Assembly: GCA_964636325.1 (NCBI GenBank)
Contig: CAZWRV010000020.1
Coordinates: 1 to 64,000, forward strand
Direction: 5' to 3'
Source of the DNA: CAZWRV01 sp964636325
GTDB taxonomy: Bacteria; Verrucomicrobiota; Lentisphaeria; Victivallales; GWF2-50-93
DNA length: 64,000 nucleotides
Shown: positions 1 to 9,200 of the stretch, one piece after another
Position numbering within the stretch: the stretch's first letter is position 1
Layout: each line of letters opens with the position of its first letter
Notes under the pieces: model-generated
The model's input: only the letters and a program-made list of their open reading frames with translations
What the model was told of the DNA's origin: nothing
Database searches by the model: none
Translations under genes and position numbers: made by a program

Positions 1-63
1 AAACTTTCTCCTATGAAGGACATCAAAAATACGCCAGAAACTGTCGAAGATGAGTATAATTAA
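1..63 (+). CDS. 3' end of an unidentified gene (partial)
   Basis: Frame 1 is open from the first base to a TAA at 61-63 and gives a 20-residue acidic tail ending in ETVEDEYN. The fragment is too short to identify, and chance openness over 63 bases is possible. A TATAAT at 55-60 overlaps its end and may serve the next gene. Confidence 0.3.
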   Translation, partial: KLSPMKDIKNTPETVEDEYN

Positions 64-130
64 AGGCATGTCCTGTTTTTAAGCGTTTCTTATTTGGCGG
101 GTCAGAAAAACTGAAATACGAGGTATGCTT

Positions 131-1477
131 ATGATGTCCCGGATTTTCACATCGCTTATTTTAACCTCCGTTCTCGTTCTTTCACTTCAGTCCGCGCCTC
201 GCGAATGGGCCAAGGCGCGGACCGAGATACAGCGCGGCCTGCAGAAGAAGGACATCCTCGAGCGCATGAAGGCAGTAGAGGAGCTTTCCGAGCAGGACAA
301 CGCCGATGCCGCAAAATTCATCCTGGACCTCATAACAAAGGAAAAGAAGGTCGACAACTCCCTCAAGGTCCGCGCCGCCGAAATACTTTCTGGCTACAAG
401 AACGAAGAGGCGCGCAAGCTCCTCGCCGCCTACATCGCGAAGGATGCATACTGCGACCTGCTCGTCTTCGACGCGATAGCGCGGATGGGCATAGCTGAGG
501 CAAGACCTATCTTCACTGACATCCTTAAGAATCCGAAGAAGAACAAGGCCTACGACATCTACTATCCGCTGGCCATCAAGGCCATGGGCTTCTATCCGGA
601 CCAGGACGACAACGTCATCCGCCTGATAGAGCTCAACCTGGACGCCAGGAAACCGCATGCGGTGCGCAAGGCGGCATGCGAGGCCCTGGGCGGGATCAAG
701 AACGTCGCCTGCATGAAAATACTCGTCCAGCACCTCAATGATCTGGCGCTCCAATACGACGCTGCCGATTCCCTAATGCGACTCACCGGCGAGGACTTCG
801 GATGCGACGCCGAGAAGTGGCGCAAGTTCATCGAGGAGAAAGGCGCCGGCTTCGTCCCCCTCAACCTCTCAAGGAAGGAGATAGCCGAAGCGAGGGCGAA
901 CAAGCTCAAGGAGGGCGAAGGGGAGGCCGGCGCGCCGCAGGCCGGATCCTCATTCTACGGCATAGCCCTGAAGGGGGAAAACGCATACTTCATCCTCGAC
1001 AGAAGCGGAAGCATGGACTCCAAGCAGGGCTCCTTCACCAGGATGGAAAAGCTCAAGGAGGAGTTCAACAAACTCATCGGCGCCATGCAGGCAAGCGGGA
1101 AAAAGCACACCTTCGGCGTCGCCTTCTTCCCCGGCATGCAGCGCTTCCCCGCAAAGGGCATGTGCGCCCTCGACGAGGCCAGCATCGGCGACTTCCAGAA
1201 GTTCATGAAGTCAATTACCTCCGGCGGCGACACACCCCTCAAAGGCGCGATGAAATATTTCTTCGACGAGATCGCAGACAAGGCCGACGTCGACACCGTT
1301 TACCTCCTCAGCGACGGCGAACCCACCGACGCACCCCCATACGCCATCCCAGGCGACATCACCGTATGGAACCTTGGCCGCAATATCCGGATCAACACCG
1401 TCAGCATCGGCCTGGAGTCGGATATGATGAAGAGCATCGCCGGAATGAACGGCGGAGAATACCGCTCCGTCAGGTAG
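131..1477 (+). CDS. Secreted HEAT-repeat / von Willebrand factor A domain protein
   Basis: About 448 residues. There is an N-terminal signal peptide (hydrophobic stretch ILTSVLVLSL, then SAP). Residues about 30-250 are alanine/leucine-rich paired helices typical of HEAT-like repeats. Residues about 280-448 form a vWA domain with a full MIDAS: DRSGSMDS (DxSxS), the Thr of GGDTPL and the Asp of LLSDGEPTD. Such proteins act outside the cytoplasm in metal-dependent protein binding; the partner is unknown. The start is chosen at ATG 131: the GAGG at 120-123 lies only one base from an ATG at 125 but seven from 131 (134 is also possible). A TATAAT at 55-60 is a possible -10. A MITE lies just downstream. 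The domain call is firm, the biological role is not. Confidence 0.85.
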   Translation: MMSRIFTSLILTSVLVLSLQSAPREWAKARTEIQRGLQKKDILERMKAVEELSEQDNADAAKFILDLITKEKKVDNSLKVRAAEILSGYKNEEARKLLAAYIAKDAYCDLLVFDAIARMGIAEARPIFTDILKNPKKNKAYDIYYPLAIKAMGFYPDQDDNVIRLIELNLDARKPHAVRKAACEALGGIKNVACMKILVQHLNDLALQYDAADSLMRLTGEDFGCDAEKWRKFIEEKGAGFVPLNLSRKEIAEARANKLKEGEGEAGAPQAGSSFYGIALKGENAYFILDRSGSMDSKQGSFTRMEKLKEEFNKLIGAMQASGKKHTFGVAFFPGMQRFPAKGMCALDEASIGDFQKFMKSITSGGDTPLKGAMKYFFDEIADKADVDTVYLLSDGEPTDAPPYAIPGDITVWNLGRNIRINTVSIGLESDMMKSIAGMNGGEYRSVR

Positions 1478-1564
1478 GATTCAAATTTTATTCCTCCAAG
1501 CGATTTGAATCGCTATGGAGAGGAACTTTCTTGGTACTGCCTGCCGGCTTTTGGAGTTGCCTAT

Positions 1565-1844
1565 GTAAATATTCAGCGAACTACGTCCTTTCGCTGAACC
1601 TAATAGCCGCAGTTGGCCGCATTTGCCGTAGCTACTAGGCAGCAAGACGCAGCTGTGGTGACCACTGCAAGTTGAAGCTAACGAAGTAGATATGGCGAAT
1701 GCGGCCAACCCTCCCGGGTTGAAAATATGCCGAAACTGGCTTTCACTCATCGGGTGAAAGCCTCTAAATATATAACTGCCTTAATATGAGAGTGTTAATT
1801 TATAAAGCATATTTTCAACTGCGGCAATTAGGCTGAATATTTAC
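1565..1844. repeat. Hairpin repeat of the CTACGCCCTTT family, split by a MITE
   Basis: The left arm (1565-1580) and right arm (1590-1598 continued at 1838-1844) form a perfect 16-bp stem, GTAAATATTCAGCGAA against TTCGCTGAATATTTAC, once the 234-bp MITE at 1599-1832 and one 5-base duplication are removed. The loop contains CTACGTCCTT. Related copies lie at 47623-47663, 50719-50757, 50766-50803 and, as a half copy, about 27660-27690. Confidence 0.8.
1599..1832 (+). mobile_element. MITE copy A, 234 bp, with 5-bp target site duplication
   Basis: Terminal inverted repeats CCTAATAGCCGCAGTTG (1599-1615) and CAACTGCGGCAATTAGG (1816-1832) pair at 16 of 17 positions. Both flanks read CTGAA (1594-1598 and 1833-1837), a perfect 5-bp target duplication. 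Inside are a 16-bp inverted repeat (GTTGGCCGCATTTGCC with GGCGAATGCGGCCAAC, one mismatch) and a GCTTTCAC/GTGAAAGC hairpin. No open frame could encode a transposase, so it is non-autonomous. A copy of the same length in inverted orientation lies at 24883-25116 and a deletion derivative at 45349-45417. Confidence 0.92.
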
Positions 1845-1848
1845 CCTC

Positions 1849-4800
1849 TCATTTCTGGAACACGATGTCGCCCCAGTTTTTAGGGACGAGTCTGATCTCG
1901 TAGACGACGTCGTTGACGAGGCCGGTCTCCTGGTTGCTCCAGTATGTCCGCAGGCTTGTGCGCGAGTCGACGTTCCCGTGCGTAACTCCCAGATCGCCAT
2001 GGTATTTCACGCCGGGTTCAGGAGTGAATCCCAGCGCGGCCCACGGGATCGAAGCCTCGACGATGTAGCCCTTCTTGTCCGGGCGGATGTTTGCTACGAC
2101 CTGGGCGTCGCCTATGACATCGACATAATCCATCTCGTATTTTGCGACAAGCCCCGAGCTGAACGCCTTCGGCTTTTTCACCGGCGATATCGGGCGGTAG
2201 AGCTCCGCGGTCGGCTTGCCCTGGAAATTTCCTATCGATATGCGGATGTCTCCGGCGGCGGCCTCGGCCCGCTTGGAGTTAGCCTTGGAATCCGAGCCGA
2301 ACTGGAAGTCTGCGGTGTCGCCGCAGACATACAACTGCGCCGCATCGGTCGCGCCGTTTACCCATGGCGTGCTGTCGTTCACATCCCAGCCCAGATAAAG
2401 GTTTTTCTCGTCCCATGCCATGACCGCGCGCACCGCCGAGTCGTCGCTCTTCTTAAATGAGACGGGCTGGACTCCCTGGAAGTCCTTCCCGAGGTTTCCC
2501 GTAAGCGTTGGGGAAAGCTTCTTGACTTCGATCTGAAGTGTGCCAACGGCAGCCTGCAACTGCGCTTCCTGCTGGGCTTTTGCCAACGGTATATCCTCAG
2601 GCTTGATCTCCAGTTTCCCGCCGCCGACTTTTACAATCTTGTCGAACCCGGAGAGCAGCAAGTTCCAGTATGAATGCGCGCCGGCCTCGGCGTAGACCTT
2701 GCCGTCCGCGCCCTGCACCAGCGAGCCGCCGAAGTCCTCTCCGCCCCCGCCGCACGGGCATTCGGTCATGTCCGCGCCCGGTACAGCCTTTTCGGGGAAC
2801 TTGACCTTGAGCGGATCCCCCTGAAAAAGGTGTCCGAGATAATAACCGTCCTGGTTGAGGAGGAACCATTCGCCGCAGTTGCCGTTGATCGCCCAAACCG
2901 TGCTGGTCTCGGGCGTGCTGAACGTGCCGATCATCCCGAACGCACCCCTCATGAGGCCGGGGATCGGTGGCGGAGCAAGATGCGAGCCATGCACATTTGA
3001 GAACGTGTTGGGATACGACCACATCAGCTTGAATGTAGAAAGATCAAAGCATCTGAAATATTTCCCGCAGGTCAGGAGATACTTGTTGTCCTTCGACGGC
3101 AGCATGCCGAAGCCTGCGCCTTGTAAATCTTCGCTCCATACTCCCGGCAGCTCCTGCATCTTGTCCAAATCCCACTTCGGGGCGCCGCACGGGGTAAATC
3201 CGGCAAGATTGATCCGGAGAACCTTCGCAAATTCCGTCTGTGCGAGCTTGCCGTTCTGGTGGTTGACCTTCTGGGCTCCGGCCGCCAGGAACTTCGCGCT
3301 GCCCTCGCTGAGTACTCCGCCATATATCGTGAAGTCCGCAGTGTTCATGTTCATAGACCACTGATTGGCTCCGGACAGGGCAAGGAAAAAAGGCAGGATA
3401 CTTGTTTCATCCGCATCATGCTTCCCGTCGCCGTTCGCGTCAGACCATATTTTCGTGGTCTGATCAAAATGGCTGACCTTCCATTCCGAGCGCAGCCTGT
3501 AGTCGCCTTCTCCGACACGTTCGAAGACTCGCAGGCCGGCCGGACCATGATCCACTCCAAAGTTCGTGATAACGGACACATACAGCTTGCCGTTAGAACC
3601 CGGACAGAAGGCGGCGAAGCCATGGCAGTTTCTGTCAAAGACTCCAACGCATGCCGAACGCCCAGTTTCGGGATTGAGCTTCCATTCGCAGCCGACGCCG
3701 ACCATCATGTCGGGATCGAGCGGATTTATAGCTCCTCCCGACGCCCCGTAATGGGTCGGACCGAAAAGCTCCTTCACCAATTTACCGTCGGAGAGATTCC
3801 ACACGCTGATCCTTTTCGGAAAGAAGTCCTCCTCCATTATCCAGAGCCGTCCTGACCCCGGCTCCACTGCCGCCGAAACCGGATTGCGCATTCCGTCCTC
3901 CTGCCACTTTCCGACCAACTGGCGGCCGCCTTTCCTCCCAATGCTTCCGCATTCCTTGCCGTCAGGGTCGAAGATTTTCACCTGCTGGTCATCGCCGGCC
4001 ACCGTCACATAGCACTTTCCTTCGCCGTCAAAAGTGAAGTTCGTGGCTTCCTTCAGGCCGGAGACCAAAGGCTTCACCTCGCCTGATTCCGGATTCAGAG
4101 CATATATGCCTGTTCCGTCCGATATGAAGGCGATCCTGCCGTCGGCCATTGTGTGGACAGCCTGCGGATATTTAACTTCGAAAGTTTTAACGAGCTTTCC
4201 GGTCGTACCGCCGCATTCCGCAATAAAGTTGGCTTTCCGCTCGAGGATGCACGGCGCAAAGGCTTTTTCGATAAACTTGCGGTTCGCCTCGCTTCGCGCC
4301 GCAGGCGCCATGGCGCCGGATCCCTGAACAAAATCCGTAGCGTCCAAAAGCGCGTTCAGCTCCCTGATGACCTCGCTGTCAAAGCGAGGGCCGCCCGCCC
4401 AAGTCCTGAACGCGTCCTCCTGCTTCTGCTTGTCCTCCAGAAAATCTTTGAGCCTCTGCGTAGTCCGCGGATCAACCTTTGAGAAAATCCGTTTGGCGAG
4501 GAGTTCGTCGGATGTGAGTTTGGCGACGAACGCCTTCCATTCGCCGATGTCGTCAGCGTAGAACGACTGATCTGAAAACGAGAGGTAAATCCTGCCGTTC
4601 ATCGCATCCATCCCGTTCGCGCGCCTGGGCCAGAGCTTCTTGTCGGCCTTGTCCGCCCAGAGATCGGCGACGAATATCGAAGCGCTCGTCCGGCCGTCCC
4701 AGTTGTCGTATACTCCGTCCTTGGAGCGCAGCCGCGTGATCCTCCGGCAGGATCCGTCCTGGTTGCCGAGAATGTAAAGTATCTTGCCGTCCACCGCCAG

Positions 4801-6117
4801 ATGTTCTGCGCTGTCGATGCCTGTCCCCACGCGCCAAATCATGTTGCCTTCGAGATCGCAGCCGAGGATTGGACGTCCCCCTTCCGCAAAGCTCCATCCG
4901 AGATAAATATATTCCCCGTCGGTTACGACCGCATCGGGCTTGCCGTGGTCGCCGCCCCAGTCCGTCGTCGGACCGTTGTTCCACGGATGGCTGCCGGCGA
5001 CGCCGGCCCAGCCTCTGAATGTGATTTTAAAAGCGGGATGAACAATTGCCTCCCAGGCATATTCGCCGGGTTCGACGACTGCGGCAGGCGTCTTGAAGCT
5101 CGGCGTCCTCAGGCCGTCCCACTTGACCTCGTGCCTTCCCTTCTCATAATACGCCTCGTTCAGAAGCTGGCGCACCACCTCTCCATTCGCGTTATTAATG
5201 TTCATGGACACATATCCGTCGGACGGAACATCGAAAGAGATCGCCTTGAAGCCGGGAAGTTCCTTCTTCTGGATCAGCCCCTCCCAGTCGGAGACGATGT
5301 AACCGTCGGCGACCTTGGCCGGAAACTCCCTCTCGTCGGAAAGGCGGATCTTAGGCATCTGCATCTTCCCTTCTTTTTCCAATACGGCCTCGCCCCAGTT
5401 GTCATAGGCGCGGAAGGTGAAGACGCGGTCAGGAACTATTCCCGCTCGGAATATGTCCTTTGTGGTGAGGCGGCCGCTCGGGCCGGCCGTGTAGTTCGGT
5501 TCAATCGCCATGCGCATCGTATCGCCAGCCTTCAACGGCTGACCGTCCGGAGTCAGCAGCTTCCAAGGAATTGATATCTCCTGCGCATACCCCTTCCCGT
5601 CGGGGTCAACCGCAAAAGCCTGCTTCGCTCCTTCCTTCGACGCATCTTCGATGGTGAGCCCCTTGAAGTCGCGTCCGCACTGCGCGCTTAGCACATTCAA
5701 CAGATCGCGATCCCTCCAGCACATCCAATGCGAGACCTTCTCCTCCGGAGTCTTGTAGGCGGTGATGAAACGCACCTGCAGGCAGTCCCCTACGAAGCCG
5801 TAGCCCCCCTTGCAGGATTGGTCATTGTTCAAGGGCGTTTGATCCTTCACCCTTGCCAGCAGATATACATTGTCCTTGTCATACATCGCATAAAAGCTCA
5901 CAGAGAAGTCGTTCCGGAAGCGCTCCACGTCGTCGCACGCGAAGAGTCCGCCGCTGAGATCCCAGTCGTCGAACTTGCCGTCAACATTCACCGGGCCGGG
6001 CGCCGGCAGCACATGCAGCACGTTGTTCTCGGTCTGGGTCGCAACCGCGAAGCCAGCCATGAGGAACGTCAGGCAGACCGATGCGCACATCTTCACAAGG
6101 GCGGATTTCATTTTCAT
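1849..6117 (-). CDS. Giant secreted CBM9-like / beta-propeller protein (A)
   Basis: About 1422 residues. Start chosen at ATG 6117 rather than the in-frame TTG at 6123, because AGAGG lies seven bases upstream of 6117. Signal peptide about 1-27 (MAGFAVA then TQT). Order of modules: CBM9/DOMON-like beta-sandwich about 33-230 (begins NVDGKFDDWDLSGG); FlgD-like Ig fold about 285-350 with the signature HEVKWDG...GEYAWEA; the block WGGDHGKPDAVV opening a long beta-propeller to about 1180, interrupted about 545-650 by a charged helical insert; C-terminal second CBM9-like domain about 1235-1420 (DEKNLYLGWDVNDSTPW). No catalytic signature is recognised. Probably an extracellular glycan-binding or glycan-processing protein. 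Divergent from a paralogue at 6287; four paralogues in the window share this plan. Confidence 0.85.
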   Translation of the reverse strand: MKMKSALVKMCASVCLTFLMAGFAVATQTENNVLHVLPAPGPVNVDGKFDDWDLSGGLFACDDVERFRNDFSVSFYAMYDKDNVYLLARVKDQTPLNNDQSCKGGYGFVGDCLQVRFITAYKTPEEKVSHWMCWRDRDLLNVLSAQCGRDFKGLTIEDASKEGAKQAFAVDPDGKGYAQEISIPWKLLTPDGQPLKAGDTMRMAIEPNYTAGPSGRLTTKDIFRAGIVPDRVFTFRAYDNWGEAVLEKEGKMQMPKIRLSDEREFPAKVADGYIVSDWEGLIQKKELPGFKAISFDVPSDGYVSMNINNANGEVVRQLLNEAYYEKGRHEVKWDGLRTPSFKTPAAVVEPGEYAWEAIVHPAFKITFRGWAGVAGSHPWNNGPTTDWGGDHGKPDAVVTDGEYIYLGWSFAEGGRPILGCDLEGNMIWRVGTGIDSAEHLAVDGKILYILGNQDGSCRRITRLRSKDGVYDNWDGRTSASIFVADLWADKADKKLWPRRANGMDAMNGRIYLSFSDQSFYADDIGEWKAFVAKLTSDELLAKRIFSKVDPRTTQRLKDFLEDKQKQEDAFRTWAGGPRFDSEVIRELNALLDATDFVQGSGAMAPAARSEANRKFIEKAFAPCILERKANFIAECGGTTGKLVKTFEVKYPQAVHTMADGRIAFISDGTGIYALNPESGEVKPLVSGLKEATNFTFDGEGKCYVTVAGDDQQVKIFDPDGKECGSIGRKGGRQLVGKWQEDGMRNPVSAAVEPGSGRLWIMEEDFFPKRISVWNLSDGKLVKELFGPTHYGASGGAINPLDPDMMVGVGCEWKLNPETGRSACVGVFDRNCHGFAAFCPGSNGKLYVSVITNFGVDHGPAGLRVFERVGEGDYRLRSEWKVSHFDQTTKIWSDANGDGKHDADETSILPFFLALSGANQWSMNMNTADFTIYGGVLSEGSAKFLAAGAQKVNHQNGKLAQTEFAKVLRINLAGFTPCGAPKWDLDKMQELPGVWSEDLQGAGFGMLPSKDNKYLLTCGKYFRCFDLSTFKLMWSYPNTFSNVHGSHLAPPPIPGLMRGAFGMIGTFSTPETSTVWAINGNCGEWFLLNQDGYYLGHLFQGDPLKVKFPEKAVPGADMTECPCGGGGEDFGGSLVQGADGKVYAEAGAHSYWNLLLSGFDKIVKVGGGKLEIKPEDIPLAKAQQEAQLQAAVGTLQIEVKKLSPTLTGNLGKDFQGVQPVSFKKSDDSAVRAVMAWDEKNLYLGWDVNDSTPWVNGATDAAQLYVCGDTADFQFGSDSKANSKRAEAAAGDIRISIGNFQGKPTAELYRPISPVKKPKAFSSGLVAKYEMDYVDVIGDAQVVANIRPDKKGYIVEASIPWAALGFTPEPGVKYHGDLGVTHGNVDSRTSLRTYWSNQETGLVNDVVYEIRLVPKNWGDIVFQK

Positions 6118-6183
6118 TGGCAAGCCTCTAAGTTTGTTTTCAGGCCGCAGGCGGGCATTGTAATTAAAGGATCCGGCATTATG

Positions 6184-6234
6184 TTATCATATTATATGTC
6201 ATAATTGATAACAATAACCCCGGTCCGGAATAAT
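6184..6234. promoter_or_regulatory. Divergent promoter region with inverted-repeat operator-like site
   Basis: Between the two divergent propeller genes, TGTTATCA (about 6182-6189) and TGATAACA (about 6206-6213) form an inverted repeat. On the minus strand a TATAAT (6196-6191) is preceded by TTATTG at 15 bases. On the plus strand TTGATA (6205-6210) is followed after 18 bases by AATAAT (6229-6234). The palindrome therefore overlaps both possible promoters, a natural place for a shared regulator. Promoter assignment is by eye. Confidence 0.45.
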
Positions 6235-6286
6235 TCAACTCAGGAAAATCGTTTTTGGACAGGTTCTTTCACACTCGGAGGATGTT

Positions 6287-9200
6287 ATGAGAAAACAGAT
6301 CAATATTCTTGCCGCCGGATCAATTGTCTTCGCGTTTGCCTTATTTCTCTCACCCAGGGTCTCCGCACAGCAGAATCCGCCGTCCGTGATGAAGGCGGTG
6401 GGAGTGCTCGGCAACAGCTCCGGGCTGAACGATCTTCCGGTTCCGTTCGCCATGTATACGGGCATCGCCGCGGACGACAAGGCCCGTATCTATCTTGCCG
6501 GAGCACCGGAAGGCATAGTTGTCACCGACAAGATAGGCAAGTGCCTAACCGTCATTACCTTGCCGGACAATAAAGGCTGCACCATAAAATCCCTCGCCGC
6601 TTTCATCGGCGGAAAAGTTTTTGTGATCGCCATAAGGCATGACGGAGCAGCAAGCGCTCTCTACTCGGCCGATACCTCGCCGGATGATCCGAAAAATCTT
6701 TCGGCCGTCAAGCTCGACGAAGGCCCCGGCCATTGGGCGCTCTCCCCCACACCAGATGATTCCGGCCGTGTCGTCGTCGGAAAATCAATCCCGGAAAAAC
6801 TTTCCTATTCCGTCGAAGCCTTCGAGCCAAAAGAAGGAAAACCGACCGTCCTGTTCTCAATGGAAATGCCCAAGGGGGCGACGAGGCCATGGCGACACTT
6901 TATCCAAGCCGAACCTGGCGGCGCTATAAACCTGGCTCATGCCGGGGGCGTCAACTGGGACGGCCTCTTCAAGGCGGACGGAACCCGGATCGGCAACGCG
7001 CTTCCCGGACAGCTCTTCGAAAACTACCGCTACATCTTCGGATACTCCGGGAACATCAGCCGGATGTCCGCGGACGGCAAGAACTCCGAACCCGGCGACT
7101 GCGGCGCGAGATATGAGGAGCCGAGGATGTTCACTCAGATAACAAAGTCCGGAAATCTCTTCTACATCTCAGGACGCGGCGGCGCGACAGTAAGCGCCTG
7201 GAAGGACGACAAATTCACCTACAAGCGCAGGATCGGCGGGATATACATCGAAGACTTCGCCCTGTCCGGCTCCGAGCTGCGGGGGATCGCATATCAGTTG
7301 AACGGCTCGCTCAACGTCCCCCATGTCATACATATCCCCGCACAGCAGGCAATAGGCGAACCGCTGGATGTGGCCGGCTGCTTCCACGACCGCAGTGTCA
7401 AGGCCGTCGTCCCTGTCCACGGCAAAGGACTTGTCTGCGTCTACCAGAAGACCGACAAGAAGATCGGCTTATGCTATTCCGGCCCCGACCAAGGCTGGCA
7501 GTATGACGTCGAGACTCCCGAGATCAAAAGCATCGGCCAGGCGGCAGTCCTCGGCAAGGATATTCTCATTGCTGATCCCGTGTCCGGGACGATCTGGACA
7601 CGCCCGATCCTCGACAAGGCCGCTCCGGTGAAACCGTGGAAAACTGGCGTCCTGTCAGTAACCGGGCTCAGCGTGCTTCCGGACGGCTCGGCCATCTTCG
7701 CCGCAACGCCCACGAAAGTTCTGCGAATTTCGCAGGACGGAACGAAGATAGAATGGGAAAATGAATCCCAATGGAAAGGTATTCGCCGCATCGCCGCGAC
7801 CATGAGCGAACTGTATGTCTGCGATCAGGCCGACCATGTCGTCGACAAATTGGACGTCAAGAACGGTTCCATCATTGCGCGCCTCGGAGTATTCGGTGAA
7901 TCAGGCCCAAGCATCGATCATTTGAACGCCCCCCACGCCGTCGCAGCGGACGCCAACGGCGTCTTCATCGCCGACAACGGTAACGGCCGAATCCTGATTG
8001 CAGCAACAAGCGCATGGCGCCCGGACATCAAAATCATGCCGGTCGACGACGACTCTCCAGTGAAGGCCGTGCAGATTTCAGTCAATCTGCCGGAACAGGG
8101 ACGCATGAGCCTTAACATCTACAACCCCGAAAACGACCTGACTGTCCGTCAGCTTGTCTGTGCAGGCGACTCCAGCGAACCGGTCATCTGGGACGGAATA
8201 GACATGTTCGGAGAGTGGGTGAAGCCCGGAACATACAGATACCACGGCACAATCGTCCCGAAATTCTCGCTGCGTTACATAACGAGCGTCAGCCAGAGCG
8301 GCAATCCCCCATACCGTACCGCTGACGGCAAGGGAAGCTGGGGCGGCGTCTGGTATTTCGTCACGGACATCTGCCCCGTGACTTCCGCGCCGGACAGCGA
8401 CATCGTCGTTCTCTGGGGCTTCGAAGAAGGCGAGGGGGGTCTGATCCGCATGAGCCAGGACGGCGAAGTCCGCTGGAAGCAGCATCTGGCCTGGTGGATG
8501 AAAGCGACGATGACCGGTGTCTGCAGCGACGGCACCGACATTTACATCGCCGGAGCGTCTGCGATGAACGCAGCTTCCGGAGCGGAAAACTACTCAGGGA
8601 AGCTCAACCGCCCGTTCATCTGGCGTGTCTCGGCCGAGAACGGCGCGATGAAGCTCTATTCCAAGGATCAGGACAAGCAGCCGATGTTCGGCGAATACAA
8701 GGAGGCGAAAGGTGTAGATGTCGTCTCCGACATCGAATTTTCCGACGGAATGCTTTATATCACCGCTCCTGCACAGGACTCGGTGTTCGTCGCCGACGCC
8801 GCAAGCGGAAAACTTCTTGACACTTGGAAGATCCCACAGGCTTCCGGCATAGCTTTCAAGGACAAGGTTTCCTGCTTTGTTGGAAGCGGACAGAAGATAT
8901 TGTCGGTTACTCCGGCCGACGGGAAAACTGCGAACTTCGCAGACGCCAAGGGGGTTGTGAGAGACATCACGATGTTGCCTGACGGGAAAATCGCAGCAAG
9001 CGTCGGCGGGCCGCGGCACCAGTTGGTCTTTTTCGATCAGTATGGGAAGGAGCTAATGGCGCTCGGCCAGAGCGGTGGCCGGCCGCTCTGCGGCAGGATG
9101 ATCCGCGAATCATTCCTGAAACCGACAGGCCTATGCGCGACCGCCAACGGCAAAATCTTCATCGCCGAGGAAGCTGCTCCAAAACGGTTCACACGCTGGT

